A stretch of DNA of 64,000 bases from Globodera rostochiensis. Lineage: Eukaryota; Nematoda; Chromadorea; Rhabditida; Heteroderidae. Location: positions 215,688-279,687 of the forward strand of contig JAEVLN010000007.1 in assembly GCA_018350325.1 (NCBI GenBank), in the 5' to 3' direction. The notes beneath the pieces were generated by a model that was not told the origin of the DNA, ran no database searches, and saw only the letters and a list, made by a program, of their open reading frames with translations. This document shows positions 44,345 through 55,035 of this stretch, piece by piece (the stretch's first letter is position 1; each line of letters starts with the position of its first letter). The translations under genes and the position numbers were made by a program.

Positions 44345-47300
44345 ATGTCAACCGTCCTCCAACTTTGCGCAACAACTGTTGCTGTTGTTACTACACTGCT
44401 GCTTTTGGTGACTACAATTGTAATTGATGGCCAAGACGATAGTGGTTACGGTTACAGTGATCCCAATCCTCCAGCTGTACTTGGTGGGTTTAGATCAGTA
44501 AGAGTGACGTCATTTACCCCACAAATTCAGGAGCAAATGGCCAATCAGGAGGAAATGGCCAACACAATAGCGGTTACGGTTACAGTGATCCCAATCCTCC
44601 AGCTGTAGTTGGTGGGTTTAGGATGAAAGCATCATCAGAAAGAGTGACGTCATTTACCCCACAAATTCAGGAGGAAATGACCAACACGATAACGGTTACG
44701 GTTACAGTGATCAGAATCCTCCAGCTGCAGTTGGTGGGTTTAGATCAGTAAGAGTGCCGTCATTTACCCACCACAATTTAGGGAATGACCAACACGATAG
44801 CGGTTACGGTTACAGTGATCCCAATCCTCCAGCTGTACTTGGTGGGTTTAGGATGAAAGCATCATCAGAAAGAGTGACGTCATTTACCCCACAAATTTAG
44901 GAGGAAATGGCCAACACGATAGCGGTTACGGTTACAGTGATCCCAATCCTCCAGCTGTAGTTGGTGGGTTTAGGATGATTGCATCATCAGTAAAAGTGAC
45001 GTCATTTATCCCCCATAATTCAGGAGGAAATGGCCAATATGGTGCCGGGAATTACCAATTTCGGGCCGGAAATAGCAAAATCAGAGGCCAAAACAGTCAA
45101 AATAGAAATAAAGCTCAATTTGGTGGCGGAAATGTTCAATTTAACGCTGAAAATGGACAATTTGAGGCAGCCAGCAGAAGGGGTCAAGGAGTTCGTCAAA
45201 TGTTGAGGTCATGTGATCAAACAAACCCATCAACAACCACTGATCAACTGATCAAAGCGGGAATGCTGAATCCGATCGAGGATTACTTTTCTCGACAAAC
45301 TTTGTCTTTGGCGGACATTGCTAGAACAATGAATTCCTCCGGATGTGTGCCTCAGGTCGGTACAATTTGACTGATCAGTGGGCGCTGTTGACTGATCAGT
45401 GATTAGCAGTTGGTCGGATCGTTGACAAGATGGGCAACATTTTGATCTGTTTTCAGATCAGCGCCGGCGGCGACTGTTCACGCGAACTGTGCTACCATCT
45501 CGCGTATCGATCGATTGACGGAGTGTGTAACAATTTGAAACGGACTGTGCTTGGCGCTGCCTTTAGGCCATATATGAGGTGCGTTGTTAGTTTGTTAACA
45601 CAGTGTTTTATATATTAGATAGAGCCCGGACGGGATTGGAATCATTTAAGATCCCAATCGCGGTTCCCAGCCCGGCCATTTTTCAAATTCAAGATTGATT
45701 GGCATTAGGTCGGGATTCCGATCGGAAATCACTCCCGGACCTAAAAAATGGGTTTGTCCAGGCTTTAATTCTATAAGCATTGAATGATCTGATCTGACCA
45801 GATACCTGGATCCTGTGGACAGACTTTTGAGATCAAGAGAAATGATCACGTATCTGATAATTGGAAATCACTTAAACGGATCAGTTTTTGGACATTGATC
45901 GACCTCAATCTTTTTTGGAAGTGAATTGTTTCATTTGACCAGGCATCTGGCACCCGAATATGCCGACGGATTGATGGAACCGGCAGGTAAGCAAATTGTT
46001 ACAAAAAGCTCAACATAATTTTTTCTCCTTAATTCTAATATAAATTGGCTCACAACAATCGATTCATGGCAAAAAGTACCGCGAATTCTGTCATTTTGAA
46101 ATTTTTTTTATAGAAAAATTAAATGATTTAGTTTTTATATTTTTAATCATTTTTTTTTCCAGGCCTGACCCGAAAATCAACAGCTCGAGAAGCGTCCAGT
46201 CATCTGTTGGCCAACGCGACCGCAATCACTCATGATCAGATCAACTCGCTGTTCATGCAATGGGGACAGTTCATCGCACAGGACATGTCCAAAACAGTCC
46301 GATTTTGGAATTTCAAAATTTTTAAAAAAATTTATTTTCCCTTCTCCTAGGTCTGGTTTTTAACAGAGAAGGTAAAAAAATTTTCGGCATCAAAATTTTG
46401 GAAATCCAAAGATTTTTGTCCACTCCATATCTTTCATTACAAGACTCTTGACTATGAACTAATATCGATCGCATTTATTTTCCTAATCGATTGTTAAGAA
46501 AATGTTTTCAGAATTGAAATTCTCGAAAATAAAGCTGATCATACGCATTATAAAATTCAATTGACCGGATTATTTATTTAATCTGTTGATCTGAGTCGGT
46601 TCAGTCCCGCCTACCACCTGACGCGTGCACCACTTGCGCACCGGTTGCCAACAAATGTGTGCCAGTGCCAATTTCGGACCAGGACACCAATGCAAAGTGA
46701 TTGATTGATGCTTTTCCGACATTTTGAAGAACCTTAGAATGATCTGAAAATGCCCAGGTTTCGCCAGAAAGGCTGTCTGACAGTGCCCAGATCGTCCGCC
46801 ATTTGTGGCACCGGTGTCCACGGAACGCCGCGCGAACAGCTCAACGAGAACACCGCATTTGTGGACGGCTCACCAATTTACGGATCAAACTACAGGGATT
46901 TGTAAAATTTTTGTCCCACAATTCCTGATCAGGTTTTAGCGCCAACGTGCGTTTAGGTTGAAGCTGCGCGATGGCCGCTCCGGCTTACTGAAGATGTCGC
47001 GCTTCAACAACATGATGCTCCTGCCTTTTGACAGCAGCCGTTGCGGTACAACAATTGACACCTGCACAGTGAAGTCCTTTGTGTCTGGCGACAGTCGATC
47101 CAACACGGTATCTCTCTCTCTGATCACTCAGTTTATGCTTTTACTCACTCTCTCTGATCACTCACTCGCTGATCACTCACTCTCTTAGAGTACTCACTCT
47201 CTATGACACATTCTCTGATCACTCACAACTCTGATCACTCACTCTCTGATCACACACTCTCTGGTCACTCTCTCACTGATCACTCACTATCTCTGATCAC

Positions 47301-50300
47301 TCACTCTCTCAATGAACACTCAGTCTGATCAATTCATTCCATATGAGACCTTCCGATCAATCCTGATCAGAATTTGAACTTTTTCACCAATTTCAGTTCA
47401 TTGGCCTTTCTTCTTTTTACATACTCTTTGTCCGTGAACACAACAGGCAAGTGGAAAAATTAAAATTGAATTTGTAAAAATGTTTTAATGATTCTTAAAG
47501 AATATTTAAACATTACTCTTTTTTTTGTTTTCTATAGGATTGCTCGTGTGCTTCAGAAGTTGAACCCCGCTTGGAGTGGCGACCGACTCTTCCAGGCGCG
47601 GGAAAGTGCCGTGCCAAAAAATTCTCAACAATCTTGCAGGAGAGTCGTAAGATTGTTGGTGCTGAGATCCAGGCCGTCCTCTACAACGAGTTCATGCCCC
47701 TCATGCTGGGCCCGTCTGCTGAACGTCTGCTTGGCCCCTACAACGGATATGAACCAAACGTGAACCCCAGCGTGTCCAACGAGTTCACCACCGCCGCATT
47801 TCGTTTTGGGCACGGAATGATTGTGGTCAGTCGCGATTGGTGGCATATGTTGGGCCTGATCAGGTCTTGATCTTCCGATTGTTTTTTATTTTTTGAATCC
47901 GGCATGAGTAATCAATCCATTCTTGGCAGGCTTGTAACCGGATGCCAAAGAATGTCCGGAAACGGTATTCCGGTTTCGAAAAAGCCTGAATTCTGGAGCC
48001 AAAAAGTCTGGATTTCCGAAAATGCGAAACCGAAATTCCAGCTCACAAAAAAAGTCCAGGATACGGAATTCCGGACCAAATGATCTTTCCGTCATTCTGA
48101 ATTTGGAAAATTTAGAAATCTTAGAAATTGAATTCTTTAATAATATTTAAATTCAGCCCCCCCCCCCCCAACAAAAATTGGGCACAGTTTTCGGACAATT
48201 TTTCTTAATAATTCCATTAAAAAACTTATTATTTTTAGTACTTAATTTTATTTTAACACCTAGTTTGAGGGGTTTAAAACCTATTTTACCTAAAACCGAT
48301 TTTTAGCATCTAAAAATCCAAACCCTAATAATAACATATATCAAAACAAAGATTAATGGAGAGTCTCGACATTGGTGCCAAAATAGGATCGGGAAATGCT
48401 TGTTTGTCACAATTGCCATCCATCCAAAATTCAGGAGCAATATTCTCGCCTGAGTGACAATTGGCGGCCAATACCTTCTGGCCCTTATCAATTTAATAAT
48501 GGTGAGGGGGCATGTTATTAAAATTTTGAATTTTTTAAATCGGTAAAATGCCTCCAAAACCTAAATTGTGCTCTTATTTTCTTTTGGGCGTGTGCCAATA
48601 ATGGCGAGACAATGTGAGAAGTGCTCTTTGGCATTGGCACGTTTAAACATTCCGCCAAACTTTTTGTCAAAACATACCCTCAAGGGACGTTCAAATTACA
48701 AAAGCTGCTGTTCGAGGGTGGCATTGACCCGGTGTTGCGCGGTCTGTGGAGCACACCAATTAAGCAACCACAAGGAATGACGCCCGCAGTCACAGAGCAT
48801 TTGTTCTCAAAGTAAACACTGTTCAAATCAAAGTTAAACAGCGCAGTTTCAAGAAGGTTAAATGGGACAAATGAGCGAAAGGGCAAAATTTGACAAAACG
48901 CCTAAATTTAACAAAAATAAAATTAAATGGTCGACTCGATTAATAAGGGACAAAGTCAAAACGATTCGATTCAGAATAATATTTTGTTATTCAAATCAAA
49001 GTTAAACAGCGCAGTTTCAAGAAGGTTAAATGGGACAAATGAGCGAAAGGGCAAAATTTGACAAAACGCCTAAATTTAACAAAAATAAAATTAAATGGTC
49101 GACCCGCTCAATAAGGGAGGGACAAAGTCAAATTGGTTTGATTCAGAATAATATTTTGGCTAATTTTCGCCCGTTTTTCCCTCCAACTTTGCATGAGTCG
49201 ACCATTTGTCCGCTTTGGACAAATTGACACTTTGTGACACAGCTCAAGAAGTAAACTAGTACGACATGGATATCTAATGTATTGAGACATAATGCCAAAA
49301 TGGTAAGAATACAAGAAAAAACGCATAACTAACTATTTAAGCGCCGATCTTGGCACTTTGAACATAATGCGCGGGAAGGACCACGGCATGCCCAGCTACA
49401 ACAAAATGCGGCAATTTTGCGGTTTGCGCATGGCCTACTCTTTCGACGAGCTCGCTGAGCACATCACCGACCCAACAATTCGCAGAGCGCTGTCCTCTAT
49501 TTACGCCTCGCCTGGTGCGCTTAATTGAACAATTTGTTGGCACCGATAGGCGCTGGTGCCAGAAAAATTTTTTAGAATTTTGCCCGTATTTGTGTTAAGG
49601 AATTTGCAAAAAAAAAAAGAATTCAAAAATGCGGGGGCTTTTTTATTGCATTTGCACTTTTAAATTAAGCTTTATGAGTGGGAGGGGCCGGCGGTGCCGG
49701 GTAAAAAATGAAAGTTTTAGTAAATTCAGTTAGGAAAATGTGTCTAAAATTTGCGAACAAATCAACATTTTAAAAGATTTTTAAAGGTTTTGAGTGAGTG
49801 CTTTTTGCATAGTTTAAAAGAATCAAAAATCAATATTTTTATTAAAAATAATAAAGATATTTTAAATTTCATTAATTTGCTAAGTCGCATTTTTGATAAA
49901 AATGGGCATTTTCTATGGAATGAATACCTATACCTATTGCCAAATCTGAGCTCCTTTGTTAAAATTCCAAAATTTTCAACACTCACGCCAAATTCTCATT
50001 TTCAAAGTACATTCTTGGAAATAAGTACAATTTAAAATTTTTAAAGTACGAGGGTCAGTTTCACAATTCGTTCCCATAAAATCTTAAAAAACCCTCAAAA
50101 ATTCATACAAAACTCGTGCGTAGAACTAGAATTTGAGCAGTGCCGGTGTGAAATAGAGCCCGGTCGAGACGAGAATCTCGTCTCGAGATCTCAAAAAATC
50201 TCGACTCGAGATCTCAAAAAATCTCGACTCGAGATCTCGCTCGAAGAAATTTTCCGAGATTTTTCCAAGAATCTCGGCTTTTTCGAGAATCTCGTCTCGA

Positions 50301-50952
50301 GATCTCGGAAAATCTCGACTCGAGATCTCGCTCGAAGCTCAAGTCCGGGCTCTAGTATGAACCCCCAAATGTTTATGCCACAGATGACATCGATTTGTAC
50401 GTTGGTGGAATGGTTGAGGACGCTTTGATGGGTGCACTTGTCGGCCCAACATTTGCCTGCATAATCGGCAACCAGTTCAGGCGGAGCCGTGCCGGGGACA
50501 GGTCAGCAACAGCAAAATCTCGAGTGACCATTTTGGTGGAAATGCCGACACGCCGAAAAGGTGTTTATGTTTTGGCATTATTTGGCATTTTTCAGGTTCT
50601 ACTTCGAGAATCCGAGCATATTTTCACCGGCACAGTTAACAGAGTTCAAAAAGACGAGGTAGGCAAGAAAAAATAAGCCGGCACGGCACACTCAAGCCCT
50701 TCCTTTGACCATAATTTAATGGCAAAATGAAACAGAATATGTTCAAAGTTTTTTGAGCACGTTCGGAATCCGAGAATGGCATTCTTAAGCCACAATCCCG
50801 TTTATTTTGGCAGTCTTTCGCGCCTCCTTTGTGACAACGGCGATCGTATCACCAAAGTGCCATCGACGGCATTTTTGCTACCATTTGCGGGTGGCGGCGT
50901 CTCAGCATGTGCCGAGTTGCCCCAACTTGACCTGAACAAATGGCAAGAATGA
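44345..50952 (+). CDS. Animal haem peroxidase (nematode peroxidase family), multi-exon
   Basis: Family role: H2O2-dependent oxidation, often cuticle cross-linking or defence. N-terminal signal ([20 protein letters not shown]) is followed by a repeated [12 protein letters not shown] region and a Gln/Asn-rich linker whose splicing I cannot resolve. Exons that fit in phase: to 45355, 45457-45578, 45943-45986, 46163-46296, 46605-46696, 46758-46901, 46957-47107, 47397-47446, 47538-47595, 47640-47825, (about 48640)-48811, 49342-49514, 50384-50501, 50596-50658, 50814-50952. Landmarks: [82 protein letters not shown] (proximal His), [39 protein letters not shown] and [15 protein letters not shown]. 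The distal catalytic His, normally in WGQFxxHD, is Gln, so peroxidase activity is doubtful. Two introns appear to start with GC. The exon before 48811 has an uncertain start and an EEFYxR-type exon was not found. Confidence 0.85.
44440..45030 (+). repeat. Five tandem copies of about 120 bp in the peroxidase N-terminal region
   Basis: GGTTACGGTTACAGTGAT recurs near 44444, 44572, 44694, 44802 and 44924. Each unit also has CCCAATCCTCCAGCTG, GGTGGGTTTAG, GTGACGTCATTTACCCC and a TTCAGGAGGAAATG block. The last unit is joined in frame to the linker. Earlier units differ by single-base length changes that alter frame. Confidence 0.88.
47105..47340. repeat. CTCTGATCACTCACT short tandem repeat in a peroxidase intron
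   Basis: About 15 imperfect copies of CTCTCTGATCACTCA fill the intron between exons 46957-47107 and 47397-47446. Confidence 0.85.
48825..49160. repeat. 165-bp tandem duplication in a peroxidase intron
   Basis: Two copies (about 48825-48990 and 48991-49158) share CAAATCAAAGTTAAACAGCG, AGAAGGTTAAATGGGACAAA and AAATTAAATGGTCGAC blocks, with minor divergence at the right ends. Confidence 0.85.
50151..50355. mobile_element. CTCGAGATCTCG island element in a peroxidase intron
   Basis: Starts TAGAGCCCGGTCGAGA and ends GTCCGGGCTCTA. The interior iterates ATCTCGACTCGAGATCTCG. The flanks GTGTGAAA and GTATGAAC match at six of eight positions. It is the same family as the block starting near 12922. Confidence 0.7.
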
Positions 50953-51969
50953 ATCTGTGCGATCTTTGGCATCAGTGGTGTCATTAATCGGATAATCAAT
51001 CATTTTGCCACTTTTTGTGTATTAAAATATTTATAATTTTGAATAAGCGCTTCGAGTACATCGGAGTTTTCTTGTTTAGGCATTATAAGCAAAGTAGCGC
51101 CGATGATCTCAAGAAATTTCGGAAATCGGAGTTTTCTGACCCCGGCCTAATTCATATAATGAGCAAATTAAACATTTTTGCTTTTTTATAAATTCAAAAC
51201 GTTTTTTGTTGTTTTGTTGTCAATTTTGTTTGTTTTTTTTTTATAAAAAAATAAAGTTCTTAAGAAACATTACTGCTATGGTAAAACTCTAATTCTGACA
51301 ATTTAATAGCCTTCTTTAAACTAAGAGTTAAATTCGATAAGCAATAAATCTTTTGGCAAGGAGCTTCCAACAACAAAATTAACTTTAATTGAGGCCATTA
51401 ATGAATTGGGAGAGTTTTGTCATTGTGGTTTGAGAACAACAGCTCGTCGATGTCCTCAAAGTCGTTCAACAAATACAAATTCAATCAATAGGCCGGCGGT
51501 AGACAACAAAGAATTACAAAGGCACAACTGAATTTGGGTAAAGAGGAGCACTATTTTCGGGAAATCTTTATTTTTTCTTCAAAAAATGAGAATTTTCCCC
51601 CAAGAAATGGCAAAATAATGGCAAGTGTGGAGAAATGGCAAATTTAATGGCAAAATTTCAAAATAATGGCATTTGCCATAAAGAGAAGACAATTTGGCTT
51701 CCCGTAGGCAAATTCTTGCCATTAAATCCGGCCAAAACAATTTTAGACTTTTTCTATTCCGGGCGCATGTTCACATCCGGCGATTAATCCGAATATCAAT
51801 TAGTTTTCATATTCGGCATCCAAATTTAACAAACTCAAATCTTGTGAAAAGGTTCTTTACTAGCTTTTATTAAGGGTCAATTAACATAATTATGTCTACA
51901 TCTACTAAAATTATTTACAAAGAAAATCGATCGAGTTAAAGCTAAATGTTGTCTCATCCAAAAAGCAGT
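50953..51969. other. Intergenic after the peroxidase gene
   Basis: AT-rich. An iterated AATGGCAAATTTAATGGC island lies at 51605-51680, related to the sequence near 9750-9820. A TTAATTAA-poor 3' region follows the convergent pseudogene. No gene was recognised. Confidence 0.45.
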
Positions 51970-52594
51970 TTATTCCTTTGTGTAAGCATTGGGCTTGCCC
52001 GGGTTGCTGAACACTTGGCTCGGCCGTGGCACATTTTGGTGCGCTTCGTCTCCTTAAATGTTATAAAATTAATTTTATAAAATATTAAAAGATTATAAAA
52101 AATTTGTAAAAGGTAAATTGTACCTTTAAGAGGCTTAGCGAAAACGGTTTTGTTCAGACTGATGTTCAACACGTGGCACAATTCGTCGATGATCCCAATT
52201 TGAGTGACAAAGTTTCGGGTCACATGGTTCCATTTCGAGCTTTTCATGTGCCCAGTCGCTTTTGCGGCCAAATCAAACATGGCACGGACAAAGCTAAGAC
52301 TGTTGGCACAGGCATCTTCAATTAAAAAATAATTTTAAATTTGTGTAAATTAATTTTGTTTAATTTTCACGACCTGCCGAGGACAGTTGCGCGTCGATTT
52401 AGCCACAATTTGGGCACCGCCGCCCATTGCGCAGCTGTTCATCGCCTCCAATTCACGCTTCATGCATTGGACATCCTCAATTACGCGTCCGCACAGCGTT
52501 TGTTTGTCGTTGGTGTCCACCGAATTCGTGAAGTTGACGATGTAACCGGACATTAGTGCAGCCACTTGCTGACTGCCCGGACAGCACGGAAAAC
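51970..52594 (-). pseudogene. Decayed inverted copy of the 193-aa secreted gene
   Basis: Mirror of exons 2-4 of the gene at 53163-54078: 52594-52374, 52315-52124 and 52052-51970. Exon 2 is one base shorter than its partner (221 against 222 nt): the base after GTGGCT is missing, which turns VAEIDAQLSS into VAKSTRN and shifts the frame. The signal-peptide exon is absent from this arm, although upstream sequence (about 52787-52813) still matches the other arm near 53021-53049. One Gly is replaced by Cys (IIDELCHVLN). Confidence 0.85.
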
Positions 52595-53162
52595 CTTAGA
52601 GAATAGAGCATTAATTAGTAAAGCCTTAAAAGGTCTGCAATTAGCATTATGATTAGAGATTATAGCGGGATTTTTGGCAAAAAACATCCAATTTTAAACC
52701 CAGTCAATTTTTTTAGGATTACTTGAACCTGATAGCGTTGAAATCCCAAAAATTTATTTAATCCAAATTTTAAATGTGCAGAAAGTCCCCTCAAAGAAAA
52801 AGAATGGCAAATCGACGTGGAATGCCACCGTTTCAGACAACAGTAGAGTTGTTTTTTCCGACTTTTTCTATTTTTTAACGATAATGAATGTGATTCATAT
52901 AATAAATGTTGCTTTTTATTCACGATTTTATCATTTTTTGGACGGAAAACATCACATGAACAACGCATACAGAAATTTTCGGTGATGGCAATTTGTGAAA
53001 AAACATCTCCGCCTTTGTTTGAGCCGGTGGCATTCCACGTCGATTTGCCATTCTTTTTTTTGGGGGAGGCTTTCTGTTCACATTAAATGGTATTTAAGGT
53101 CCTCAGAATCGGCATATGCCATCAACCAATTCCATTTCACAAATTCAAAAAGACAAAACAAA

Positions 53163-54078
53163 ATGGTCAATGCTTCAACTCTGCCAATGTTGTCCGCCAT
53201 TGCAATTGTCTGTGTGCTGATCAGCGATTTGTGCCTGGCGGCACCCAGTGAGACTCTTGTTATTTGAAACTTCTAAATCAATTCAAACATTTTAAAATAG
53301 TGGCTCAAAGACCGATCCCGATTTATTTTTCGGGGGTTCAATGCTACCGTGTTCAAGTAATCCCAAAAGAATTGAATTTTTGTAAAAATCCGGCTAAATC
53401 TCTAATCATAATGCCAATCGGAGACCTTTTAAGGCTTAACTAATTAGTGTTATATTCTCTAAGGTTTTCCGTGCTGTCCGGGCAGTCAGCAAGTGGCTGC
53501 ACTAATGTCCGGTTACATCGTCAACTTCACGAATTCGGTGGACACCAACGACAAACAAACGCTGTGCGGACGCGTAATTGAGGATGTCCAATGCATGAAG
53601 CGTGAATTGGAGGCGATGAACAGCTGCCAAATGGGCGGCGGTGCCCAAATTGTGGCTGAAATCGACGCGCAACTTTCCTCAGCAGGTCGTGAAATTAAAT
53701 AAAATTAATTTACGCAAATTATTTTTTAATTGAAGATGCTTGTGCCAACAGTCTCAGCTTTGTCCGTGCCATGTTTGATTTGGCCGCAAAAGCGACTGGG
53801 CACATGAAAAGCTCAAAATGGGACCATGTGACCCGAAACTTTGTCACTCAAATTGGGATCATCGACGAATTGGGCCACGTGTTGAACATCAGTCTGAACA
53901 AAACCGTTTTCGCTAAGCCTCTTAAAGGTACAATTTACCTTTTACAAATTTAAAATCTTTAAATATTTTATAAAATTAATTTTATAACATTTAAGGAGAC
54001 GAAGCGCACCAAAATGTGCCACGGCCGAGCCAAGTGTTCAGCAACCCGGGAAAACCCAATGCTTACACAAAGGAATAA
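53163..54078 (+). CDS. Secreted 193-aa protein of unknown function, 4 exons
   Basis: Exons 53163-53247, 53464-53685, 53736-53927, 53996-54078, in phase. The signal peptide (MVNASTLPMLSAIAIVCVLI, then SDLCLAAP) is followed by a mature protein with a CC pair (SFPCCPGSQQ) and further Cys in TLCGRVIEDVQCMKRELEAM, NSC and DACANSLSF. The helical segments are AMFDLAAKATG, FVTQIGIIDELGHVLNISLN and others, and the tail ends NAYTKE. It looks like a nematode-specific Cys-containing helical secreted protein; I do not recognise the family. ATGCCA occurs at 53116-53121 and its reverse complement near 53028, the hexamer reported as a dorsal-gland promoter motif in Globodera, which is suggestive only. The inverted partner at 51970-52594 is a pseudogene. 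Confidence 0.8.
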
Positions 54079-55035
54079 ACTGCTTTTTGGATGAGACAAC
54101 ATTTAGCTTTAACTCGATCGATTTTCTTTGTAAATAATTTTAGATGTAGAATAAATCCTAATTGATAATTTTCAATTAGACGGCTAAACCAAGATGATCA
54201 AAATTCTCTAATATTTGTACAAATAAAAAAATTAATTAAAGAACAATTATTGTATTGCGGAATCCCGCTGCGAGATTTTTTTATGGCCGGCCTCCTTATA
54301 TGGAATTTGAAAGCCTTTGCATTTTCCCTGTCTATAAGTCTTTTAAATACATTTTAAAAATAAATAAATAATTAAAAATAAACTGCATCTTTTAAAAAAT
54401 GCATTAATATAATTTTTATAAGACGGATTCGTCCTTATATGCGCACATATGTCAAGAATACCCTTTGTAATCCCCCACCCTTTAATAATCCCCCACCCTC
54501 TGAGTATTTAAACTCACAACCCCATTCTTTTCTTCTCTAATAATTCCACGCTCTAATAATGTCGCCTTTTCTGAGTAGGTTGAAAAAAATCCCTCATGGG
54601 GGATTACAAGAGTATATACGGTAGGCCTTTAACGCGCTCTAGAAAAAAAAAGCTCATTTAAGGCCTGTCCTTACAATCGTGCATTTCATATGCAGTTTTT
54701 TTCCAATATAAAAAAAGTATTCAAAATTTAGGTAAAATATTTCAAAAGCTTGCAATTAATCATTTTCTTAATTTTCTAATCGATTAGATCATTGAGCATT
54801 TGTGAAGGCCTAGGCAATGTGGGTTGATTACCATCTCTATGAATCATCGCAAAAAGTGCACACTTTTCAGTCACTGAACAAATTTGTGCTAGCCAATGAA
54901 TTTAATCATTTATTCCATTGGAAAATATGACGAATGAATGAATATATTTCCAAAATGCATAATTAGAATAAATATTTCTCTAAATAAATATTTATGTTTA
55001 AATAAAATTAAAAATAATTGTTTTCAGAGCGCAAA
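54079..55035. other. Intergenic, with a second CCGTGTACACTC-family MITE
   Basis: At about 54455-54627 is a shorter relative of the element at 19334-19643: CCCTTGTAATCCCCCACCC, the TTCTGAGTAGGTTGAAAAA motif and GGGGGATTACAAGAGTATAT. Otherwise AT-rich. TTTTCAG at 55021-55027, nine bases before the next ATG, is a likely trans-splice acceptor. Confidence 0.55.

Noticed and set aside
47571..47870. Alternative reading of the peroxidase exon without the 44-base intron
   Set aside because: That frame loses the conserved [18 protein letters not shown] sequence, so a short intron with a GC donor fits the family better.
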